From Epithemia pelagica (Eukaryota > Bacillariophyta > Bacillariophyceae > Surirellales > Surirellaceae): DNA of 64,000 nucleotides. The translations under genes and the position numbers were made by a program. Location of the stretch: positions 4,154,001-4,218,000 of the forward strand of contig OX337228.1 in assembly GCA_946965045.2 (NCBI GenBank), in the 5' to 3' direction. The notes beneath the pieces were generated by a model. That model made no database searches, had not been told where the DNA came from, and saw nothing but the letters and a program-made list of their open reading frames with translations. This document shows, in pieces, positions 33,584-44,345 of this stretch. The stretch's first letter is position 1. Each line of letters opens with the position of its first letter.

Positions 33584-35203
33584 TTAAATTTCGGCCAATC
33601 CTTCCGTGTCATGTTGTTGTCCAGATACCTTGGACGAGGGTCGTTTGAGAAGTCGTCTCGGCAAGGGTGTCATGAGAACGCCTTCCTCCTTTTCTGGTTG
33701 TTTCTTTAACCTACTGCTGTTGCTGCTGCTACCACCACTACCATTGTTGTTGTTGCTGCTGGAAGAATTGGAGGAGGGTTCTGTGGCGACAACAAGGGAC
33801 AAACCAACAAAGACCCCAAACATGCCAATCAAGGTTCCCATTCCAGGTTGCTCCAAGCATGCCTTCTTGGGGAAGGAGGAAGTAGAGCTTTCGTCTTGCT
33901 GCTGCTGTTGTGCCAGGCTGACACAGGAAGGAAAGATTTGAAGGTTGAGGAGTACGACGGTCAATGTGGCTGCCGTGACGGGTTGAAGAACGGAATATCC
34001 CATGACCAATGTGCCAGTGGCAAATTGATTGGCCCAGGTGAGGACGGCATAGGCCAAGACCGAATTGAACAAAATGTAGTAGGCCAATGGGAAGTAAGCG
34101 CCGGGTGGAATGGACCAATACGACAAGCAATCCGGACAGACCAAGGTCATGAATGGGACCGACTGGGAAGCAAGAATGGCAGCCACGGCCATGATGGCGG
34201 CGGCAATATTGTACGACCAGGCCGAAACAAACAAGGCCGGGTATATACGCATGGCGGGTTTGGAAAGAATGACATAGAGAGAAGTACACAAGCAATTGAT
34301 GAAAAAGAACAAGTTTCCCAACAAGCTTTTGAAACCAGTGTCATCGGTGGTGCTGGTGGAGGAAGCAGCTGATATGGGGACTGCCGCCATTCGACGTGCT
34401 GTCTGAGACAAGGAAGATTCGATCAATTCGGTAACGGAAGATGTGGATTCCGTGACTGCCGCTTCTTGTGTGGAAAGTACAACCATGGCAGCACAGCCGG
34501 CAAACGCTAACAAGACACCCAAGACTCGTTGCAAGCGAAAGGGTTCACGTCCGAGAAGCATGCAAATGGCAGCCGTAAGAACAGGTTGACTGGGTTGCCA
34601 GACGGCACAGGACACAGGTCCCGCCAACTTGATGCCCACAATCACGGATACTTGGTTGCCAAAAATCATGAGACCCAAAACGAGCAACCGAAGGACTCCT
34701 TCTTGACCACTGGGGAAATGCCAGGGCAACCATGCTGCTGTTTGCCAAAAGCGGGGACGAAAGAGAGATATTTGTTTGGAGGACTTGGACTGGGGAGAAG
34801 ACATTTCGGTGACATTGCTGGTAAGTAAGAGAGGCTCCGTCGTGTCGACCAGTTCCTCGTCCAATGGTCCTCGACCACCCGTACTGGTTTCTCGTTTGGA
34901 ACGAGTCGCAGCTGTGAAGAGCGTGGCTGCCACGAGCAAAATCGCTCCAGCGGCAATTTCTCGATAAAGGGCAAAGGCAAACGGGTTGCACGACGGTAAT
35001 CCCAAGGCCGCAACCACTCCTCCTGCTCCAAAGATGCATTGGACGGCCACGAGGGAACCATGGACGACCGTCTTTGGGGGTGCTGACGACGACGATGCTT
35101 GTGAAAGAGCAGGAGATGGGGCAACTGATGATGATGAGGTCATACTGGTGGTGGTGGATCCACTCGATGCAGTAGACAGGGATGCATCAACCATGGATAC
35201 CAT
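33584..35203 (-). CDS. EamA-type drug/metabolite transporter
   Basis: Single exon, 539 residues from ATG 35203; the open frame extends to 35260 but without an ATG. After a Ser/Thr-rich cytosolic head (about 60 residues) come around ten hydrophobic helices in two halves, with the first EamA-type unit starting LVAVQCIFGAGGVVAALGLP and a second near FFINCLCTSLYVILSKPAMR. The motifs NPFAFALYREI and AVWQPSQPVLTA are typical of the DMT superfamily and resemble plant WAT1-related members. Such carriers export or import small metabolites; the substrate is unknown. Long polar loops (about 110-145 and 240-280) and a Ser/Asn/Gly-rich tail are low complexity. Confidence 0.85.
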   Translation of the reverse strand: MVSMVDASLSTASSGSTTTSMTSSSSVAPSPALSQASSSSAPPKTVVHGSLVAVQCIFGAGGVVAALGLPSCNPFAFALYREIAAGAILLVAATLFTAATRSKRETSTGGRGPLDEELVDTTEPLLLTSNVTEMSSPQSKSSKQISLFRPRFWQTAAWLPWHFPSGQEGVLRLLVLGLMIFGNQVSVIVGIKLAGPVSCAVWQPSQPVLTAAICMLLGREPFRLQRVLGVLLAFAGCAAMVVLSTQEAAVTESTSSVTELIESSLSQTARRMAAVPISAASSTSTTDDTGFKSLLGNLFFFINCLCTSLYVILSKPAMRIYPALFVSAWSYNIAAAIMAVAAILASQSVPFMTLVCPDCLSYWSIPPGAYFPLAYYILFNSVLAYAVLTWANQFATGTLVMGYSVLQPVTAATLTVVLLNLQIFPSCVSLAQQQQQDESSTSSFPKKACLEQPGMGTLIGMFGVFVGLSLVVATEPSSNSSSSNNNNGSGGSSSNSSRLKKQPEKEEGVLMTPLPRRLLKRPSSKVSGQQHDTEGLAEI

Positions 35204-35532
35204 GTTACGATCGTAGCCTCTTCGTCTTTGTCTTGCCTTCTCTCTTTGCTCAGAGAACAAAAGAAAAAATGAATAGATATCTACAGAAAGAAAAAAGCCT
35301 CTGTTCCGTGCTTTGTGCGTTGTGCGGCTTCCCCCAAGAGAAAAAAATGGGCTCGCGCTCGCGCATCTGGTGACGCGTGACGGACAGACTCAATGAATGA
35401 ATGAAGATTCACCAACTTTGAACTTCCAACTTCCAACCCCAAGCCCCATGTTTTTTCTCTTGTGGGATCTTTTCTCGATTCCCACCTGCTCACTTTATCT
35501 GCTCCCGAGAGAGGCATCTGTCATCTCTGACG
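35204..35532. promoter_or_regulatory. Upstream region of divergent transporter and VWA-J genes
   Basis: A 329-bp gap holding both 5' regions. ACTTTGAAC and two tandem CTTCCAA units lie about 100 bp upstream of the VWA-J start (35413-35440), and a GCTCGCGCTCGCGC run is near 35352. Confidence 0.4.
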
Positions 35533-37320
35533 ATGAATGCCAACCGACAACAACAAGGAGGAGGAGGAGGCAATGTTCAACGATTCGACCCTTTGTCGAA
35601 CTCGAATGTATCATCCGCTGGATCCTTCAGGTATGGAGCCGCGGCGCCATCACCACCCGTGCGTGGATCCTACGTACAACAACAACAGCACCAACCCTCG
35701 TATCGTCAGCCCCCACCACCACCACAGTATCCACAAGCTCCACCACCTCCACCGCAAGCTCAACCTCCCCAAATCACGGCCGAACAGCTATATTTTTTAC
35801 AAAATCAAGGTTTTCCGACTGGATTGATTCAGGCGATTCTTCCCCTGAAGCAAGTCTTTCCTCTCCGTATTTGGATATTGGATAATAGTCAGTCAATGAA
35901 TGTACAAGATGCTCATGTCCTCAAGCCTGATTATCAGCAAGCAAATGTCACACGATGGCAAGAACTGCTAGATTGTGTCAAGTACCATGCCGATTTCTAT
36001 ACGCTGTTTGGCATGCCCACGAGGTTTGCCTTGTTAAACGCTCCTCCCACCAACCTGGCTGCGCCCCAGTATTTTAGCTTGCTGCAAACTGGAAATTTGG
36101 CTCAAGAACAACAAGTCATGGGTCAGGTCCTTCGAACTGTGCAACCAAACGGTCCAACACCCTTGACGACTCAACTCAACATTCTCCATCAGTATATTGC
36201 CTCCTTGGATGCTGGTTTGCGGGCACGTGGCCACACATTTTCCATTGTATTGACCACGCAAGGACTACCCACCAATGAAAAGGGAGAAAGCTCACCTCAA
36301 ATTGTCAGTGAATTCGTGCAAGCATTAAGGAAACTGGAATCCTTTTCCGTCTGGATTGTCTTGAGGTTGTGTTCCGACGATGAAAAGACGTTTGAATTCT
36401 ACAATTCGTTGGATACACAAGACAATCTCGATGTTTTGGACGACTTTTGTGGCGAAGCCTTGGAAGTCTACTTGAGAAATCCATGGTTGTGTTATGCCAT
36501 TGTTCTTCATCGTTTCCGTGAAACAGGATTTCGACATGGTACCCTCGATGCCATTGATGAACGTGCTCTCACCGTGGCTGAAATACGAGATTTGTGCCAG
36601 TTTCTCTTGGGAGTCACCCTGCCCGATCCCACCAGAGACTGGAATGGCTTTTTACGAGCACTCGAAGCTTGCATGGCACGACAAAGGCCTCATTGGAACC
36701 CCATTTTCAAAACCGTCACACCATGGGTGAATCTGCGATTGCTCCATGCTATTTACGGTCGACCTCGGGCTTCCTCCTCCACCAGCACTCCTCCGACGGG
36801 TGGAAAAGGCCCCACTTCGTCGTCACCCATGCGGCCACCACCGACAACGCCAATGCAACAACCACAGCATGCACCGCAGTCCACATCATCTGCCTCCACT
36901 ACACCACCACCGCCAAGCGCTCCCTCTGGTACATCACCTGGTACACCGCAAGCCCCGAGTACCTCGTCAACACAGGACCTCACTCAATCGATCGAAAAGT
37001 CTTGGTCCAAAGAACCTCCCATGTTTACACAAAGCAAGGGCATTTCCGTATTGTTGGGCAGTATGCATGTGACCTTTGACCTTGTGGAACCCCATGAATA
37101 CTTTTCCAAGTTCCATTCCTTTACCCAGGATGCATTGAATGGAAACGATATGGCAGTCTTGAAAAGAGCCGTCCGGAAAACACGGCTCTTTCTACATCCC
37201 GACAAGCTTCCCAAAGACTTGAATGAACATCAACAAACCTTGTGCCGAGTATTGTGGGATACCATTTCCGAGGCGTGGAATTTACAACAAGAGAAAAGTG
37301 ATGGAGCCACTTCCAAGTAG
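35533..37320 (+). CDS. VWA-like domain protein with C-terminal J domain
   Basis: Single exon, 595 residues, ATG 35533. The first 80 residues are Gln/Pro/Gly-rich. A VWA-like domain (about 108-300) has the metal-site start DNSQS (117-121) in LRIWILDNSQSM. A Ser/Thr/Pro linker (about 410-485) follows. The C-terminal 70 residues form a J-like helix pair with HPDKLPKDL (HPD 555-557) and LWDTISEAWN. The HPD motif would allow Hsp70 stimulation, as in auxilin-type proteins with C-terminal J domains. The combination of VWA-like and J modules is not one I recognise from animals or fungi. Role unknown; a chaperone adaptor is a guess. Confidence 0.75.
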   Translation: MNANRQQQGGGGGNVQRFDPLSNSNVSSAGSFRYGAAAPSPPVRGSYVQQQQHQPSYRQPPPPPQYPQAPPPPPQAQPPQITAEQLYFLQNQGFPTGLIQAILPLKQVFPLRIWILDNSQSMNVQDAHVLKPDYQQANVTRWQELLDCVKYHADFYTLFGMPTRFALLNAPPTNLAAPQYFSLLQTGNLAQEQQVMGQVLRTVQPNGPTPLTTQLNILHQYIASLDAGLRARGHTFSIVLTTQGLPTNEKGESSPQIVSEFVQALRKLESFSVWIVLRLCSDDEKTFEFYNSLDTQDNLDVLDDFCGEALEVYLRNPWLCYAIVLHRFRETGFRHGTLDAIDERALTVAEIRDLCQFLLGVTLPDPTRDWNGFLRALEACMARQRPHWNPIFKTVTPWVNLRLLHAIYGRPRASSSTSTPPTGGKGPTSSSPMRPPPTTPMQQPQHAPQSTSSASTTPPPPSAPSGTSPGTPQAPSTSSTQDLTQSIEKSWSKEPPMFTQSKGISVLLGSMHVTFDLVEPHEYFSKFHSFTQDALNGNDMAVLKRAVRKTRLFLHPDKLPKDLNEHQQTLCRVLWDTISEAWNLQQEKSDGATSK

Positions 37321-37593
37321 AATGAAAAAGAGGTGTACGTATAAAGGATCATTCATCATGTATAGAGGATCATTCACATGCGAGATAGGAGTACCTAGTT
37401 TTTCCAAGTGCATGGAACCCATGTCCTCAGTCCCGTGAAGAATGAGATAAGAAATGCGTTCTAAAAGCGACCTCACCCCAAAACAGGATATGAGCTTATG
37501 CGACATTGGATTTTGAATTGCCCTTACTTGTGCACCAACTATAATTACGGATTCGGTTCACATTTTCTTCTCAACAAAAGGCCCCTTGCGACC
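37321..37593. other. Intergenic region with TAGGAGTACCTAG
   Basis: ATAGGAGTACCTAG at 37385-37398 follows the VWA-J stop, preceded by a direct repeat of AGGATCATTCA. The open frame of NOL10 extends to 37498 but homology begins only at 37594. Confidence 0.4.
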
Positions 37594-39915
37594 ATGAATG
37601 TGCAGAAACGTAACGGCGTGTCTGTCTATTGCCTTTCTTCGGGACCTTCCCTGCCAGAGTGGCTTGGCGATAGGGCTCGAAGAAATCTTTCCAAGAAGGA
37701 TGAAGCAATCCGTCGTCGTATCGAACTCATTCAGGATTTTCAAATGCCCGCGTCGTCGTCGAAATTGGTCCGATCACTTGATGGACGTTACATTATGGCA
37801 GCTGGTACCTATCCACCCAGAATACGTTGCTACGATGTTCATGAATTGACAATGAAGTTTGAGCGGTATGTGAACGCAGAAATTGTGGATATGGTCATGC
37901 TTGGTGAAGATTATGGGAAAATGGCTCTGCTACAAGAAGATCGAACCATTAGCTTTCACGCGCACTATGGAGCCCACGAGTCCATCCGCATCCCCACATT
38001 TGGACGGGCAATGGCATACGAACCTACCACATGTGAACTTTTGATTGCCGCAAAAGGGAGTCAGATTTTCCGAGTAGACCTGGAGGAAGGTCGCTTCAGT
38101 GAACCATGGAAGTACAACACGTCATCGTCATTGACAAACTCCAGTGACGAGTCGGCATCATGTATTGCCGTGAACCAGTCATATCCCGTGGCTTGTGTTG
38201 GATGTGGAGATGGACTTGTCAGATTCTGGGACAACCGTTCACCAGACAATTTGGGTCCCATGCTTAGACTCGACGTTCAAAGTGCGACAAAAGGGTATGG
38301 ATATTCCGTGGCCGACGACATTGTGCATCGCAATATACATGAGATATCCGCCGTGAACTTTGACTCTACCGGTATGTTTCTCGCTGCAGGGACAGCTGGT
38401 GGACTCGTTGCCTTGTACGATGTCCGATCAAGCCGCCCACTTCATGTTCAAGAACACAAACATGGTTTGCCAATCAACACATTGAAGTTTCATTCGAGTT
38501 CTGGTATGCTTTTGAGCTCAGATGAAAAGCTGCTTAAAGCATGGAGATACAAATCTAGTGGGGAGGTGTCGGCCTTGAAGACTGTATTCGACGATGGTGG
38601 TGATAACGCGGCAAAAGAATCCTCTTCACTTGGTTCCGTTCTTGTCAATATCGAAAGTTCTGGAAAGCTGTCACATTTCATCGTTGCTGGAGATGAGTCC
38701 GATTCCCATGGCGAACGCAGCGGGGTTCTACTTTTGGCGACGGATCAGCCAAAGATGGAGTCGTATTATGTACCAGCTCTTGGTGTCGCTCCCAAATGGT
38801 GCTCCTTCTTGGAAAGTATCACGGAAGAACTGGCAGAGAAGGATCTTTCACGCGCTGGTGAATCTGGTGAGTCCCTACAAGCAGGGAAAGAGGCAGTCTA
38901 TGAGAACTACAAATTTGTCAGTCGCGATGATCTTGATCAACTGGGAATAGCGCATTTGGTAGGAACTCCCCTGTTACGTGGCTACATGCATGGATTCTTT
39001 ATGGACATCAATCTCTACAACCGAGCCAAGTCCATTGCAAACCCCTTTGAGTACGAGGACTACCGAAAGAAGAAGGTAAAGGAAAGATTAGAAGCCAAAC
39101 GAGCAAGTCGTATCGCGACAAAAGAAGATACCAAGAGCAAAGTCGCCGTCAACCCAGAGCTGGCTGAGCGTTTGCAAAACAAGGCGGGATCTAGGACCAA
39201 AGCAGGCAAGGCAGCGGGACAGGTATTGTCAGATGATCGTTTTGGTAGTCTCTTTACAAACCCCGACTATCACATTGATGAAGAGGATGAAAACTTCAAG
39301 CTTCGAAATCCAAGTGGTGTGGCTGCAAACCGACGGAAAAGGGACAATATGGACAGTGATGACGAAGATGAAAGTGAAAACGAAGAGAATGAGCCTTCCA
39401 AGGATCAAATTGCCAATGATGGTATGGAAAAATGGATTGATGAAGAGGGAGAGGATTTTGAACGTGATGCTTCGAGTGAAAGCGACAGTGACGATGACGG
39501 TTTCCGGGGCGCCAAGGTTCGTGGCGAGGCCTTTGATGAAATGAAAGGCCAACGAAACAAGGGGGCGCAAACAACATTCAAACCAGATCAGCAGCACACT
39601 TCCAAAACCAAGCTTCGCGAACTGGTTGTGAAGGAAACAGATGGCAGCGCCATGGAGTTGGCGTTGGGCAAAAGTAAACCTGCACTTCCACACAGCAAAG
39701 TTGATAAAGAAAAGGATCGACCGTTGTCTCAAAGACTAGCCTCGCACGACGAAAAAGACTTGAATCCAGATATATGGATGAAAGGCGGAAGCAAGCAAAT
39801 ATCCTACATTCCCAAAGATGCCAAACGAAGGGTGGAATCGGACAGAGGAGAGGGAAGAGAGCGTGGACGAAAACGAAGAGGGACCAAAGAACTCAAGCTG
39901 AAAGGGCGTTTTTGA
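37594..39915 (+). CDS. NOL10: NOL10/Enp2 ribosome-biogenesis WD40 protein
   Basis: Single exon, 773 residues from ATG 37594, where MNVQKRNGVSVYCLSSGPSL lines up with the NOL10 start; an earlier ATG at 37498 would add 32 residues with no match. Diagnostic blocks follow in order: RRRIELIQDFQMPASSSKLV, then TYPPRIRCYD, a WD40 propeller with LVALYDVRSSRPL and HKHGLPINTLKFHSS, then WCSFLESITEEL and YMHGFFMDINLYNRAKSIAN. The C-terminal 200 residues are charged, with acidic runs (DSDDEDESENEENE) and a basic end. NOL10/Enp2 acts in small-subunit processome assembly in the nucleolus. Confidence 0.95.
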   Translation: MNVQKRNGVSVYCLSSGPSLPEWLGDRARRNLSKKDEAIRRRIELIQDFQMPASSSKLVRSLDGRYIMAAGTYPPRIRCYDVHELTMKFERYVNAEIVDMVMLGEDYGKMALLQEDRTISFHAHYGAHESIRIPTFGRAMAYEPTTCELLIAAKGSQIFRVDLEEGRFSEPWKYNTSSSLTNSSDESASCIAVNQSYPVACVGCGDGLVRFWDNRSPDNLGPMLRLDVQSATKGYGYSVADDIVHRNIHEISAVNFDSTGMFLAAGTAGGLVALYDVRSSRPLHVQEHKHGLPINTLKFHSSSGMLLSSDEKLLKAWRYKSSGEVSALKTVFDDGGDNAAKESSSLGSVLVNIESSGKLSHFIVAGDESDSHGERSGVLLLATDQPKMESYYVPALGVAPKWCSFLESITEELAEKDLSRAGESGESLQAGKEAVYENYKFVSRDDLDQLGIAHLVGTPLLRGYMHGFFMDINLYNRAKSIANPFEYEDYRKKKVKERLEAKRASRIATKEDTKSKVAVNPELAERLQNKAGSRTKAGKAAGQVLSDDRFGSLFTNPDYHIDEEDENFKLRNPSGVAANRRKRDNMDSDDEDESENEENEPSKDQIANDGMEKWIDEEGEDFERDASSESDSDDDGFRGAKVRGEAFDEMKGQRNKGAQTTFKPDQQHTSKTKLRELVVKETDGSAMELALGKSKPALPHSKVDKEKDRPLSQRLASHDEKDLNPDIWMKGGSKQISYIPKDAKRRVESDRGEGRERGRKRRGTKELKLKGRF

Positions 39916-39974
39916 AGCATCTTCAACTAGTAATCTCACAACATTGCGAGTATGAGGTGCACTATGCACTAGTT

Positions 39975-41554
39975 TTATGCATAGTACTTTCCGTCAATGT
40001 TCCTTGAGTAGCCAATGCCAGGAGTGCCAAAGAGGATACGTGTACTTAGGACACCGTCCAACATTGTCATGGACTTTTGCAATTCTTTGAGATTGATGGA
40101 AGTTCCTTCGACGTGGACGGCCGGATCCAAGTCAATGACATTATAAGCAATATCCCCTCGTGATTGATTGATTTGTTGGGCAATATTGACACCTGCTTTT
40201 CCCAGACATTCCGTGATTTTCGAAAGCATACCTGGTATATTGCGATTGACCACCGTAATCCTAATCACACGTTCGTGACGTTCGGGAAGACTGGTGTTGG
40301 GGAAGTTCACACTATGACGAATGTGACCATGCTCCAAATACTCTCGAATGGTTTCGGCCGCCATGGCGGCAGCTTCGTCTTCGGCCTCTGCGGTCGAGGC
40401 ACCCAAGTGCGGCAAAAGAACAGCGTTTTCATGATCCCAAACCACGTCATCGGGGAAATCAGAGATATAACGACCCTGTCCCTTATCCAAAAAGGCTTTG
40501 ATTGCGTTGGAATCGACCAATTCTCCTCGAGCAAAGTTGAGAAGGACAGCATCTTGTTTGAAATGGGCAATGACATCGGGGCCAATAATTCCGTGTGTAC
40601 CACCTTCCTCGACAGATCCCTTAATATAGGGAATATTGAGACTGATATAATCCGCCTTGGCAACCGCCGAAGCAATGGAATCTGCCAGTTGAATTTCTCG
40701 TGGCAGTTTGAGGGCCGACTGCACCGAGAGTCCAGGATCGTAGCCTTGGACGGACATTCCCAAAAAGGTGGCATCTCGCGCCGTGGCAGCACCAATGTGT
40801 CCCAATCCAATGACGGCCAAGGTCTTTCCTCGCAGTTCTCGTCCACCAAACATGGACTTGTCTTTTTCGACACGTTCTCGAGCCAGTCCCTGTTCCCCCA
40901 ATGACTTCATGTGATTGACGCCGTCCACCACTCGTCGACTGCCCAAAAACAATGCACACAAAATCAGTTCTTTGACGGCATTCGCATTGGCTCCTGGTGT
41001 ATTGAAAACAGGGATACCAAGCTCGGTCATGCGCTGGACAGGGATATTGTTGGTTCCAGCGCCACATCGAGCAATGGCCCGAACAGGGTAGTCAACTTCA
41101 CTCTCTTGGAGTTTGTGACTGCGCAACAAGAGCGCATGGGCCTTGTTGGTGGAAGAGTCTGCTGGTTCCACATCGTAGTACTCATCCGGAAAGCGTTCGA
41201 GTCCTTTGGACGAGATCTTATTGAATGTTTGGACAGAGTACTTTCCTGTATTGGTGAAATCTTTGATATCATCCACGTTCCATCCAGAAGTATAGAATTC
41301 GACATCGACAGGACTGCGCAAACATAGAAAAGAGAAGCGACGACGTGGTAAAAAGGGCCATGAGACGACATATTCCACCTTTTAGATAGGAAGGAAGAAG
41401 ACATGATGGCATATAATTCTAGACAGTGTACTCACAGATTTGGACCATCTCGGTTGATGGTGCTACTCATCGCCCTTGCCGTCTGGACACGAGCATGGCC
41501 AAGGAAGTGGCGAATACAACCTTTGCTAGCGTTTAGGGTCGAAAGGACTGGCAT
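39975..41554 (-). CDS. D-3-phosphoglycerate dehydrogenase, mitochondrial-type presequence (PGDH copy 1)
   Basis: Two exons: 41554-41436 and 41313-39975, with a 122-nt phase-2 intron (GTGAGT...GCAG); the product is 485 residues. The N-terminus MPVLSTLNASKGCIRHFLGH is basic with no acidic residue, like a mitochondrial presequence. The catalytic part has RCGAGTNNIPV, GIPVFNTPGANANAV, the Rossmann motif AVIGLGHIG, then LNFARGELVDSNAI and LPHLGASTAEAE. The last 80 residues are an ACT domain (RITVVNRNIPGMLSKITECL, NIAQQINQSRGDIAYNVIDL), probably for serine feedback. The enzyme oxidises 3-phosphoglycerate in serine synthesis. It stands head-to-head with a paralogue carrying a different presequence. 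Confidence 0.94.
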
Positions 41555-42135
41555 GGTCGTGGTCTCATGTGGCAAATGTTTGTGAGGAAGCGTCTCTACA
41601 AGCAAAGAGCGATGGATATGGATCCGGAGGTGACAAGTGACAATACGAGTACAGCGCAGCGACACAAAAAAGGTGAGCGACGGCTTGCTGGACCATTTGC
41701 AGTCCATCCAATTCCCACCGTCACAGACACGTTCCCCTTCGGTGCGTGCCGAATGCCAACCACAGCGCAGACGCGGCGGAAGATCCCAGGATCTCGATCG
41801 CTCTCGCGCGATCTTTCGTGTTGTGGGGTGAGAATCTTGGACGTAATCCATGAACGTGCGCATCGATTCGTTGACTGTATGTTTAGACTGTACAAACGGG
41901 CGAACGTCAGGCTATGCCCGTGCATATGCGACCGTTTCCCCCTCCTACAAATCGTCGTACGTGTCTGTGTGATGCGTGTGTGAAGCGATGGAACGATCTT
42001 TGCGACTGGCCAAAGACACACCGTTGCAGGTTCCCCCATATTGAAATTGAACCCATCAAGTTCACACTTCACAACACATCATCATTGTCTCTTCAGGTAA
42101 TTTTCCCGTCGGTCGGAAGATTGGTTGGCTGACAA
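41555..42135. promoter_or_regulatory. Bidirectional promoter region of the PGDH pair
   Basis: A 581-bp region between the start codons of the two divergent PGDH genes. Open frames on both strands look like shadow frames with no domains. I see no inverted repeat that would mark the duplication breakpoint. Confidence 0.5.
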
Positions 42136-44000
42136 ATGCGTGCCATCACCACAACCATCACTCTTTTCTTCGTGGACTTTGTGGTCGTCTTGAGTAGTGT
42201 CTCTTCCACCACCATGCTGCATGCCTTCCAATCTTCGTCGTCGTCCTCGACGTCTTGCGTAAGAACGACCTTGCTGCGCAATCGAATGCCAACCTTTACG
42301 CGGTTGCAGTCGGCCGTGGCTCCTCCCGTCGTGCACAACAATCAAGTTCTACCAACCTTGCAGCTCATCCGAAACTTGACCAGTACTACTGGCATTGATG
42401 TGGAGCATGGACGTGGACAGTGGAAAACATATGGAAATGTGTCGTCCTACAAGGTAAGGAACTCAAAAACGAATCTGTGTGGTGCATGTTCCGAACCCGA
42501 TCCGACGGACAAACGGGCGACGGTGCAATGTGACCAACCAATGTGTGTGGACCACCCTTTCTCACCCAAACGAGTGTTGCATCGTCATGTTTTGGTGTGA
42601 ATAATCACACAGCCAGGAAAGTTCCAAATCCAAACCTTTAACAAAATCTCCCCAATTGGTTTGAGTCGCTTTTCGGACGAGTTTTACGATGTGGTAAAGG
42701 GAGGTGAATCCGAGCATGCCAACGCCCATGCCATTATTCTTCGAAGCCATAAACTCCAAGAAGACGAAATCCCACACACCACTCGAGCCATTGCGCGGTA
42801 CGTGATGAATATGGACTTGACCGGAAAACCGAAAATGTCTCTGCTTCTATGCCTCTGCGTTGTTGGTCTCTCATACTGATGTTGACCCTTTTCGTTTGTC
42901 GATTTGCCTTGACTTACAGATGCGGTGCAGGAACCAACAATATCCCTGTGGCTCGAATGACAGAGCTCGGTATCCCAGTGTTTAACACTCCAGGAGCGAA
43001 TGCCAATGCAGTCATGGAGTTGGTCATTTGCGGATTACTCCTTGGTTCTCGTCGCATCGTGGATGGGGTCAACCACATGAAAGATCTCGGTAACCAAGGT
43101 CTTGCTCGCGAACGCGTCGAGAAAGACAAGGCAATGTTTGGTGGCCGCGAGATTCGAGGCAAGACCTTAGCTGTCATTGGGTTGGGACACATTGGCTCCA
43201 TTACGGCCCGAACAGCCAGCGACTTGGGAATGGAGTTGAAAGGATACGACCCTGGTCTCTCGGTACAATCGGCCCTGAAACTCCCTCGAGCTCTGAAGTT
43301 AGAGGATTCTATCGCCGCTGCCGTGGCTGGAGCCGATTATATCAGTATCAACATCCCTTACATTAAGGGAGAGGGCGGAACCCACGGAATTATTGGGTCT
43401 CAAGTCATTGAACACTTCAAGAAAGATGCTGTCTTGCTCAACTTTGCCCGTGGTGAACTTGTGGATTCTGATGCCCTCAAAGACTTTATGGACAAGAATG
43501 ACGGTGCTCGCTACGTTTCAGATTTCCCTGACGATGTACTCTGGGATCACAAGAATTCCATAATTTTGCCCCACCTCGGTGCCTCGACAGAAGAAGCCGA
43601 AGATGCCGCCGCCTCCATGGCTGTGGACACGGTTCGGGACTTTTTGGAAACGGGTACCATTCGAAATTCTGTCAACTTTCCTGCTACATCCATGGCGGAT
43701 CGACCCGGTGGCACAGTTCGGTTTACCGTTGTCAACAAGAATGTTCCCGGTGTCTTGGCCAAGATCACAGATGCCTTTGCACACGAAGAACTCAACATTG
43801 TCCAACAAATTAATCAGTCACGAGGCGACATAGCCTACAATGTCCTCGATATTGACACAACTGCACATGAAGACGTCCTTAGCTTCAAGACAGTGCAAGA
43901 ACGCATCACGATGCTTGAAGGTGTACTGAGCAGTCGCATTATCTACGGCTTACCCGGCACTGGATACGCCAGAAACCTGGAAGGAGAGTATTTCGTATAA
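42136..44000 (+). CDS. D-3-phosphoglycerate dehydrogenase, plastid-type presequence (PGDH copy 2)
   Basis: Three exons: 42136-42453, 42613-42797 and 42920-44000; introns of 159 and 122 nt (GTAAGG...ACAG, GTACGT...ACAG). The product is 527 residues. The N-terminus has a hydrophobic signal core (MRAITTTITLFFVDFVVVLS) followed by TTMLHAFQSSS, where the Phe after HA fits the diatom plastid motif, then a Ser/Thr/Arg transit-like stretch. The catalytic core and ACT domain are near-identical in order to copy 1: RCGAGTNNIPVARM, AVIGLGHIGSITAR, LNFARGELVDSDAL, LPHLGASTEEAED, NIVQQINQSRGDIAYNVLDI. Intron positions differ from those of copy 1. It likely serves serine synthesis in the plastid. Confidence 0.93.
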
Positions 44001-44345
44001 CCTAGAAGTAAGATAGAGATATTGGCGCTTTCTAAACAGTTCCCGCGGTTCTCCAGAACGACACAAAAGTCGCTTTATCGACAGCCTGCCAGGAACTGGG
44101 AGATGGATAAACCATTACCTATATGGCATGAGAGGAAATAAAGATTGTGACGCTTTCTACCTCGAACAGTTCATGACACATATCGGTATGTTACCAATAT
44201 AATAGATGCAGCCCCTATTCCTTTTCTCAACGGCGATTACTAATTTCTCGAATTAAATCTAGAACTAAAGTCGTAATTGTCGCATGAGCTTCTGAAGTGC
44301 TTGGTGATGTTGATCTAAAAGGCATTCCACAGCAGTATTGATAGC
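44001..44345. other. Convergent intergenic region
   Basis: 345 bp between the PGDH2 stop and the 3' end of the small plastid gene. I see nothing but AT-rich 3' UTR-like sequence. Confidence 0.4.

Noticed and set aside
35203-35260. Longer transporter frame up to 35260
   Set aside because: No ATG in this extension; the first codon there is TTG.
37498-37593. Upstream start for NOL10
   Set aside because: The 32 added residues show no match to the family, whose N-terminus begins at 37594.
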